A stretch of 42,480 nt of DNA, taken from a virus. Shown one piece after another: positions 36,822-42,480 of the stretch. The notes below the pieces were generated by a model that did no database searches, was not told the origin of the DNA, and saw only the letters and a program-made list of their open reading frames with translations. Both the position numbers and the translations under genes were made by a program. Position 1 is the first letter of the stretch; each line of letters begins with the position of its first letter. The stretch lies in IMG/VR virus record IMGVR_UViG_3300034272_002144, positions 1 to 42,480 of that record, one strand, 5' to 3'.

Positions 36822-37916
36822 TTAGATACCTAGGACTTGCCCACTGAAAGTAGCCCCAGCCGGAGGTGGAGAACTGAAAGTGATTTGGTTAGTTGTGATG
36901 ACGTAGGCTTGGTTGGGGGTCTGAATGATACCGCCAACAGACACGAACAAGGAGGCTACGGAGGCAGGGTTGTAAGGTTGGCCTCCAACCGTGATTGGGA
37001 AGGTGACCCGGATGCCATTGAACTGAGTGGATATATCATCCAGAAGCTGGAACGACTGACCGTTTGGAACGAACAAACGCCCGCTGAATGAGGTTCCCGA
37101 GGGAGGGGGAGTTGTAAAGACGACCGTAGTGGTGTTTGCTACGAAGAACGACAGAGGCGTCGTTTGTAGAACTCCACCTAGAACAATAAACAGGTTAGCG
37201 GGTTGGGTGACGTTCTGAGTCGCTCCGTTGACCCTCAAGGAAAACTGAGTTGCTGTGCCATTGAACTGAGGAGAAATGTCATCCAGGATGACGAAAGCTC
37301 CGGTTCCTCCTCCTCCTCCATAGGCACTGATGACTCCGTTTGAATCAATGGTGACATTATTACCTGCTTTAACTCCCCCGATGTTACCACCTGCCGGGGG
37401 CCTAAGGAATACAGTTCCAGTGGTGGTAATGGGTCCGCCACCGATTCCGGTTCCAGTTTCGATGCGGGTCACACCGGAGAAAGCCTCCAGGGTTCCGTCG
37501 GGCAGAATTGTAACTCCAGCCCCAGCTTTAACACCCCCAATGGTGCCCCCGGTAGCCGGGAGAAGGGAAATGGTTCCGGACGTAGTAATAGGGCCGCCGC
37601 TGAGTCCTACGCCAGTGTTGATCCTGGAAACCGAGCCAATCTGAGACGGGAGGTTTCGAAGAATGATGTAGTCCTCTGAGGACATGGACCCGGGGCCCGT
37701 CTCACTAGCGGGTCGTATGTTGACAACGGGGACGGATACGGTTCCAGTAACAACGATCGGGTTGTTTCCAAGAACCTCTTGTACTGCTCCCGAAACGATG
37801 AGCCATGCTTTAATCTCAGCATTCCAGACATACTGGAAAACTCCAGCAACAGGGGTTGCCGGGAACAGCTGACCGTCAAAGGGAGCGGGTGGGAAATTAA
37901 GGGGCGTAAGAGCCAT
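36822..37916 (-). CDS. Tail fibre-like protein, type-A anchor with two FNG domains
   Basis: 364 residues. Type-A start LNFPPAPFDGQLFPATPVAG, QYVWNAEIKAWLIVSG, then GGPITTSGTISLLPATGGT and GGPITTTGTVFLRPPAGGN repeats with GGVKAGAGVTILPDGTL. Two tandem FNG domains at the end (DDISPQFNGTATQFSLRVNG and DDISTQFNGIRVTFPITVGG, each ending P..GTSFSGRL or P..GATFSGQV). The doubling of the end domain compared with the neighbour suggests growth by internal duplication. A late-type motif lies 32 bases upstream. Confidence 0.75.
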   Translation of the reverse strand: MALTPLNFPPAPFDGQLFPATPVAGVFQYVWNAEIKAWLIVSGAVQEVLGNNPIVVTGTVSVPVVNIRPASETGPGSMSSEDYIILRNLPSQIGSVSRINTGVGLSGGPITTSGTISLLPATGGTIGGVKAGAGVTILPDGTLEAFSGVTRIETGTGIGGGPITTTGTVFLRPPAGGNIGGVKAGNNVTIDSNGVISAYGGGGGTGAFVILDDISPQFNGTATQFSLRVNGATQNVTQPANLFIVLGGVLQTTPLSFFVANTTTVVFTTPPPSGTSFSGRLFVPNGQSFQLLDDISTQFNGIRVTFPITVGGQPYNPASVASLFVSVGGIIQTPNQAYVITTNQITFSSPPPAGATFSGQVLGI

Positions 37917-37948
37917 GTCGTGGAGGTCTGATGGCCTTCAATGAAAAT

Positions 37949-37957
37949 GTTTTACCC
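37949..37957 (-). promoter_or_regulatory. Late-type motif GGGTAAAAC
   Basis: Minus-strand GGGTAAAAC directly after the TGA of the upstream collar gene, 32 bases before the ATG at 37916 (the longest gap of the seven copies). Confidence 0.5.
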
Positions 37958-38830
37958 TCAGTACCTTATCACTGGCAAAAGGGCTATGTTCTTAGGGCGA
38001 GTCTCGTTAAATCCTGACAATTCCGTTCTCAGCAGGTTTGTTTCAGCGTTGTCTATAGTCACACCCGTGAAAACAGAGAGATCCACTATGCCGATGGTGT
38101 TGAACGCTACGCCAGCATTACTTAGGTTGGTTGCAACTATCATGTTGGCTGAGTTTTGATCCAGGTTATAGTTGAAATATGCGTAGAACGATCCAGTGTT
38201 TAGGATCTGGATCGCGCCATTATTGAGGATGTTGAAAGGAAAAGTCATTGCTCCATGCGACAAGAGTTGGGTTACATGGAAATGCCCTGGGTCAACCACT
38301 GGGTGAGTGTGTCCGGGGTCTAGGGTTGCGTGTGTGTGCCCTGGGTCCACAATCTCATGATCGTGTCCGGGGTCATCTAGAATGTGAGTGTGCTCTATCT
38401 GTGGGTACCCGTGACTGTGAAGATCAACCGTGTTAGCCTGATACGTTCCAAATAGACGCCCCGGATCCAGAGGACTCTCAGGACCCCACCCTCGACAAAA
38501 CCTGCCAACCAGATTCGGAAGGTTGAAGGTTGTTTGCCCATCCCCTGAGCCATAAATTGTACCTATCGCTCGGTAGAGTTGCTGATAACGAGACCGAGAC
38601 ACGGCGGACCCGTCGCAAAGTAAGTACCCAGGAGGCACCCTCTGGGTGCAGAACCACATAATACTCGCAAGAGGAATCACTCCTCCTTCAATCAAAGGAA
38701 TGAATGAGCCGATGCTCTCCTCCTCTGTCATCTGACTGACTGGCAGAATCTCATGCGTGTTATCGTCGTACAGAACGAACACGAGGGACTCGTCTTTGTC
38801 TGCGAATTGTGCGGCAGTGATAGAAGCCAT
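37958..38830 (-). CDS. Collar-domain tail fibre tip with HxH array
   Basis: 290 residues. After a divergent N-terminal module (ITAAQFADKDESLVFVLYDD), a phage tail collar domain: LASIMWFCTQRVPPGYLLCDGS, QLYRAIGTIYGSGDGQTTFNLP, NLVGRFCRGWGPE. Then a histidine array DPGHDHEIV, DPGHTHATL, DPGHTHPVV, DPGHFHVTQ (about ten residues per unit), and a C-terminal beta cap ending ETRPKNIALLPVIRY. HxH arrays coordinate metal ions along the axis of T4 gp37-type needles. Probably a receptor-binding tip. Confidence 0.85.
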   Translation of the reverse strand: MASITAAQFADKDESLVFVLYDDNTHEILPVSQMTEEESIGSFIPLIEGGVIPLASIMWFCTQRVPPGYLLCDGSAVSRSRYQQLYRAIGTIYGSGDGQTTFNLPNLVGRFCRGWGPESPLDPGRLFGTYQANTVDLHSHGYPQIEHTHILDDPGHDHEIVDPGHTHATLDPGHTHPVVDPGHFHVTQLLSHGAMTFPFNILNNGAIQILNTGSFYAYFNYNLDQNSANMIVATNLSNAGVAFNTIGIVDLSVFTGVTIDNAETNLLRTELSGFNETRPKNIALLPVIRY

Positions 38831-38831
38831 G

Positions 38832-39749
38832 TCAGTATTTGATGTACGGGAGGAGGCTCAGGTTGGGGGGTCTTGTCTCAATGCCCCCTTCCTCAAAGGA
38901 GGTGGTGATACCAGTCGTTGCTGGGTCCACTTCAATGCCAGTAAAGGAGTTCAAGTCTGAAAGTCCCGCATTGGCTACTTCTGCCCCGATGTTGGCACTC
39001 CTATCTTCAACTGCCAGACCGGCGTCCTTTGGATTCCATAGAACAGGGCAAGTTTGGTTGGAAGGTGTGTAACCAGGGGGAGTAAGGAACCAGTTATCAG
39101 CACCCTCTGAAATTGGGCCAAGATACCCGACCTCTGTTGTCTCTACAACGTGAAAATGTCCAGGGTCACTTACGGAGTGAGTGTGCCCCAAATCATTAGC
39201 CGTGTGAGTGTGACCAGGGTCTGTGACTGGGTGAGCATGACCGGGGTCTGTTACATCGTGGATGTGACCTGGGTCGGTGATTGAGTGCAAATGAGAGAAT
39301 AACCGGTCTTCTTGGGTGGACGCGAACGGCCTGTCTGGGTCCAAGTTGTTAACTGGCCCCCAACCCCGGATGAACCTGTTCGTCAGGTCCGGGAGATTAA
39401 AGGTTTTTGTTCCGTCCCCAATCCCGAAGGTCGTCCCGATGACGGAAAATAGGATGGGATATTGAAGTCGCTTAACCGCTGATCCATCGCATGGCAGCCA
39501 GCCGCTGGGAGTTCTGAGGGAGGCGTACCAGATCAGGGTGCCAACCGGCACAGTCCCTCCTGGGACTGGGGGAACATATGGCCCGATGTTTCCGCCGCCT
39601 TTCACCCATTGGTCAAGGACGTTTGCCTGACCTGACCCATTTCCCGGAGGGACCGTCCAAGTCTTTCCCGTGGTAAGTAGGACAGAGACCAGTGATCCCC
39701 TAGCGTTGGCGTAGACAGCCGATGTGATTTGAACGTTGTTGGCTGCCAT
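38832..39749 (-). CDS. Collar-domain tail fibre tip with HxH array
   Basis: 305 residues from the ATG at 39749; a longer open frame to 39809 overlaps the upstream gene and is unlikely because the next stop is one base away. N-terminal type-C module ITSAVYANARGSLVSVLL, QANVLDQWVKGGGNIGPYVPP; collar domain GTLIWYASLRTPSGWLPCDG, ILFSVIGTTFGIGDGTKTFN, LTNRFIRGWGPV. The array is HSITDPGHIHDVT, DPGHAHPVT, DPGHTHTAN, GHTHSVS, DPGHFHVVE, and the C-terminal cap ends ETRPPNLSLLPYIKY. A close relative of the neighbour at 37958. Confidence 0.85.
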   Translation of the reverse strand: MAANNVQITSAVYANARGSLVSVLLTTGKTWTVPPGNGSGQANVLDQWVKGGGNIGPYVPPVPGGTVPVGTLIWYASLRTPSGWLPCDGSAVKRLQYPILFSVIGTTFGIGDGTKTFNLPDLTNRFIRGWGPVNNLDPDRPFASTQEDRLFSHLHSITDPGHIHDVTDPGHAHPVTDPGHTHTANDLGHTHSVSDPGHFHVVETTEVGYLGPISEGADNWFLTPPGYTPSNQTCPVLWNPKDAGLAVEDRSANIGAEVANAGLSDLNSFTGIEVDPATTGITTSFEEGGIETRPPNLSLLPYIKY

Positions 39750-39750
39750 T

Positions 39751-40524
39751 TTAGGTTCGTATGATTGGTAGGAGGGCCAGATTGTAGGGGGCTGCACCAC
39801 CCACAGCACCTGTCTCCTCGATAACGATGTTTGTGGCAGCAGGGACGGCGCTAAGTCCGGTTTTAGCCGTATTCAACAGCACTCCTGTTTCAGAGGTGTT
39901 AAAGGTAACACCAGTAAAAGCCGAGTCAACTCCAGTGATCCCTGTCTTTCCGCTCCATCCGGGGGGAGGGAAGAGCTGTTGCTGCTGGGTGACCATAACG
40001 TCAGCTGGGTCTTGACCGCATTCTCTCCCCAGAGCCCCCGCAGGGTTGACGAAAGCCTCTCTATTACAGTTACGAAGATTAGGGAAGTACCCGTGAGTTG
40101 GCAGGGGTTGAGAGGTGTGATTATGAAGGGACGTACTTGCGTGTAAGTGGAAAGAAGTCACTACGTGACTGTGGTCACCCCCTTGCAAGTTATGAAAGTG
40201 GCCCGGATCCGTTACTGTATGATAGTGGGTCTCATTCGGGAACATCCCGTGGGAGTGAACCCCGTTCATACCGTCTTGATAGGTGAAAGCATCCCTTCCG
40301 GGCTCACCTGTGCTTCGAATGAACCGACCTACTAAGTCTGGCAGTGTGAAAGTGAACGGGTCTGTGCTTCCGAACTCTGTCCCAAGGAAGTCAAAAAGAA
40401 TAGGATAGTCAGTCCTAACGACATCCCTACCGTCGCAAAGAAGCCAACCCACTGGTACTTCCGGAGCTGCACTCCACATAATGGTCCCAGTGGGGACCCC
40501 GAGGTTTTGGGGAACGAGTGCCAT
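39751..40524 (-). CDS. Collar-domain tail fibre tip, short N-terminus
   Basis: 257 residues. Unlike its neighbours it has no anchor module and begins almost at once with the collar domain: VPTGTIMWSAAPEVPVGWLL, YPILFDFLGTEFGSTDPFTF, LPDLVGRFIRSTGE. The histidine region is more variable: HSHGMFPNETHYHTV, DPGHFHNLQGGDHSHVV, FHLHASTSLHNH. The C-terminal cap ends APYNLALLPIIRT. It probably assembles onto another fibre rather than directly onto the tail. Confidence 0.83.
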   Translation of the reverse strand: MALVPQNLGVPTGTIMWSAAPEVPVGWLLCDGRDVVRTDYPILFDFLGTEFGSTDPFTFTLPDLVGRFIRSTGEPGRDAFTYQDGMNGVHSHGMFPNETHYHTVTDPGHFHNLQGGDHSHVVTSFHLHASTSLHNHTSQPLPTHGYFPNLRNCNREAFVNPAGALGRECGQDPADVMVTQQQQLFPPPGWSGKTGITGVDSAFTGVTFNTSETGVLLNTAKTGLSAVPAATNIVIEETGAVGGAAPYNLALLPIIRT

Positions 40525-42263
40525 TACCAGAACGTCACCATGTATTGATAATTCGCCAAAGCTTGCGTAGTATTGTAGTAGTTGCCTGAGTAGGTAAACT
40601 GAACTACATACTGCCCAGCAGCAGGGAGGCCACTGTTTCCGCCAAGGGTTACCCCAGTCGTCGGATAGTTCATGTAGTTGATGACCCTGAAGTTAGCTTG
40701 ACTACCGTAGATGACTTGGTTGTAACCATTCGAGGAGTTTGTAACTTGGATCCCGGGGTACATAGTGCCGTACGATGACCCATCAGGGGACGTCCAGGAG
40801 AGGGAACCGAAGATGCTGAAACCGGTTGCCCCCGCTGGAAGAGTCGCAGTGTAGACCGTCACTGGAGTTCCGCCTGCTTGGCTAAGGTTGCCTGTCCACA
40901 TTCCGGAGATAACGTTAGCAACGGATCCCGGAGGGCCAGCAGGGCCAGCAGGACCGGCAGGACCAGTAAGCCCTTGAGGTCCAATCGGGCCGGTAGCACC
41001 TGGAGTGCCAGTTGCACCAGTGGCTCCCTGTGGGCCAGCGGGTCCGATAGGCCCCTGGGCTCCAGTGGCTCCAGTGGGGCCCGCAGGGCCATTCGCACCT
41101 GTGGCACCGACGGGACCAGCGGGTCCTTGGGCTCCCTGAGCACCAGTAGCTCCGGCGGGTCCTGCAGGGCCAGCGGCTCCCGTAGCTCCAGTGGCACCAG
41201 CAGGTCCTTCGGGACCCTGGGGGCCAGCGACGCCTTGAGGTCCCTGGATGGGCCCCGCATTGACCCAGGTCGTTCCGTTCCAGATGTAAAGGTCAGAGCT
41301 GGCAAGCACAAGGTAGGCATCACCCTGGTCATTGCCAGTTGGGGGTAGAGCACCGACGGTTGCTACATCACCCATGAACTGGAGCCCAACTCCCGGTGTT
41401 CCCTGGGGACCCTCGGGTCCGGCAGGTCCGGTGGGACCTTGAGCTCCGGAAGAACCCTGAGGCCCAGTAGGTCCAGCAGCACCTTGGGGCCCAGCAGGGC
41501 CAGTTGGGCCAGCAGGTCCGGTACCTCCAGTGGAGCCTTGGGGTCCAGTAGGGCCTGGGACGCCTTGGGGACCGGTAGGACCGGCGACGCCTTGGGGACC
41601 TCGGGGGCCAACTTTCTCAGCGTAGACGGTCCCGTCCACAAGCTCAGAGATGGTTAAAGTTGAAGCTCCTTCGACGACTGTCAGGGTCTCACCAGTGTTG
41701 CTCAGGCAACGCACGCTGACGGAAGTGGTGGCCAGAGGGGTGAAGAGGAAGGTGTTGGCAGGTGTACCAGAGGAACTGTCAGTTGCACTCGAAGGTGTGA
41801 CAACAACTGCACCAGCGTAGTCACTGTAGATAGGCTCACCGGTCGCGGTGTTAACCACGCCAAAGGTCTCAGCTCCAGTTCCAGTGTAATCTTCTGCGAC
41901 AATCGCGAGACTGATCTCGTAGTTGCGATAGGGGACCAACTCAACGGATGTCCCGTCAGTGTCTAGGTTGAACGATGTTAGAGCAACCCACTGATCGAGA
42001 GCATCATCGTACTCAACTCCCGTCTGGTTGGCACCCATGGCCAGCGAGATGAAAGCTGGGCCACCAGCGGAGGGGTTTGGAGGTGGAACGTAAGCAGAGA
42101 TCTGGCCACCACCGCGAACCCAGTCGTTCAGCTGCTGAGTGAGGGGGTTTTCAAATTGGTTCGGATAGACGATGGCCGTCGTTGCGTCAACGTAAGTGAC
42201 CTGAACCGCAGACTGGCTGGTACTGTAGGCGTAGGCGGCTGAGGAGATAGCGGGCAACGACAT
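40524..42263 (-). CDS. Collagen-like tail fibre protein
   Basis: 579 residues from the ATG at 42263 ([18 protein letters not shown]), one base after the upstream stop. The N-terminal type-C module (about residues 1-62) ends [16 protein letters not shown] beta domain (about 70-215) precedes two Gly-X-Y collagen-like blocks at about residues 219-293 and 341-446, separated by a 47-residue domain ([32 protein letters not shown]). A C-terminal beta head of ~130 residues carries [10 protein letters not shown]. Such proteins form long triple-helical rods bearing a terminal adhesive head. The DNA here is GC-rich and repetitive. Confidence 0.85.
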   Translation of the reverse strand: MSLPAISSAAYAYSTSQSAVQVTYVDATTAIVYPNQFENPLTQQLNDWVRGGGQISAYVPPPNPSAGGPAFISLAMGANQTGVEYDDALDQWVALTSFNLDTDGTSVELVPYRNYEISLAIVAEDYTGTGAETFGVVNTATGEPIYSDYAGAVVVTPSSATDSSSGTPANTFLFTPLATTSVSVRCLSNTGETLTVVEGASTLTISELVDGTVYAEKVGPRGPQGVAGPTGPQGVPGPTGPQGSTGGTGPAGPTGPAGPQGAAGPTGPQGSSGAQGPTGPAGPEGPQGTPGVGLQFMGDVATVGALPPTGNDQGDAYLVLASSDLYIWNGTTWVNAGPIQGPQGVAGPQGPEGPAGATGATGAAGPAGPAGATGAQGAQGPAGPVGATGANGPAGPTGATGAQGPIGPAGPQGATGATGTPGATGPIGPQGLTGPAGPAGPAGPPGSVANVISGMWTGNLSQAGGTPVTVYTATLPAGATGFSIFGSLSWTSPDGSSYGTMYPGIQVTNSSNGYNQVIYGSQANFRVINYMNYPTTGVTLGGNSGLPAAGQYVVQFTYSGNYYNTTQALANYQYMVTFW

Positions 42264-42264
42264 G

Positions 42265-42480
42265 TCAGACCTTGATGATGGGGAGCATTGCGACGTTCTT
42301 TGGGCGGGTCTCACTGCCGCCGGTTGCACTGGTTGTATTGTCCTGAGCTGCAGAGTTGCCTGTAAATGTTAGACCAAAGCCTGGGCCTAGGTTGTCCGTG
42401 TAGGTGTGAGTGTGGGACTTAAACTCGTCGTTCTGATACGAACCGAAAATACGTCCATCATCTATGCCACCCGTGGCTCG
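42265..42480 (-). CDS. Collar-type tail fibre, C-terminal end only
   Basis: Only the last 71 codons are inside the window; the start lies beyond the right edge. The visible text [24 protein letters not shown] and [11 protein letters not shown], then [17 protein letters not shown], is the C-terminal part of a collar-type fibre tip, with one HTHTY element and the ETRPKN(V/I)ALLP ending shared with the downstream genes. It shows that the fibre locus continues to the right. Confidence 0.8.
   Translation of the reverse strand, partial: RATGGIDDGRIFGSYQNDEFKSHTHTYTDNLGPGFGLTFTGNSAAQDNTTSATGGSETRPKNVAMLPIIKV

Noticed and set aside
25850-42480. Diversity-generating retroelement acting on the fibre genes
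   Set aside because: No reverse transcriptase and no template/variable repeat pair were seen in the window.

Overview
The window is a 42.5 kb piece of a tailed double-stranded DNA phage genome that very probably infects a picocyanobacterium (Synechococcus/Cyanobium type). The evidence is the cyanophage auxiliary gene set: a high-light-inducible (Hli) protein, S-adenosylmethionine decarboxylase (speD), class I ribonucleotide reductase (nrdA/nrdB), ThyX, MazG, a dCMP deaminase, a thioredoxin-like protein and a 2-oxoglutarate/Fe(II) oxygenase. These sit beside a long tape measure protein, a tail hub protein and a very large tail-fibre locus. Two small genes (6253-6821) are of a kind I associate with freshwater picocyanobacteria and their phages. 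No tRNA, CRISPR array, integrase, reverse transcriptase or photosystem psbA/psbD gene was seen. Every gene but one is on the minus strand, so transcription runs right to left, and genes are packed with overlaps of 1-8 bases or gaps of 1-10.

Layout in order of transcription. 42480-25850: a ~16.6 kb receptor-binding locus of at least 11 fibre, collar or collagen-like proteins plus two likely fibre-assembly proteins and a small Cys-containing phage protein. 25853-25101: the only plus-strand gene, an HNH-type nuclease, convergent with the fibre locus. 25065-21215: a DNA-metabolism block (OB-like protein, DnaQ-like exonuclease, 2OG oxygenase, ThyX, 5'-3' exonuclease). 21135-13836: tail module (two or three structural proteins, a gpU-like tail protein, a 1234-residue tape measure with an M15-like peptidase domain, a hub protein). 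13801-8695: a homing-type HNH endonuclease, a candidate single-stranded DNA-binding protein, a 662-residue SF3-like ATPase/helicase, small unknowns and MazG. 8645-6253: deoxycytidylate deaminase, a sigma-70-type factor and small genes. 6252-4504: thioredoxin-like protein, SpeD, Hli and several very small genes, some under 60 codons. 4474-2659: three unknown, probably late genes. 2606-1: conserved unknown, nrdB and nrdA (running off the left edge).

Two recurrent intergenic signals suggest a two-class transcription programme. One class, GGTTTACC (or GGTTTCC) about 14-17 bases upstream of TATAAT/TATACT/TACAAT, lies before metabolism and replication genes (nrd, hli, deaminase, helicase, ssb-like, homing endonuclease, the 25065 gene). 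A second class, GGGTAAAAY, lies 16-32 bases upstream of the starts of fibre, tail and unknown genes, six of seven times directly against or overlapping the upstream stop codon. The sigma factor encoded at 6990-7598 is the obvious candidate to read the second class. A second cross-cutting observation is a shared C-terminal acidic tail ending in DLDF on three otherwise unrelated DNA-binding or nuclease proteins (ssb-like, DnaQ-like, HNH), which looks like a phage-specific counterpart of the bacterial SSB tail used to recruit partners.
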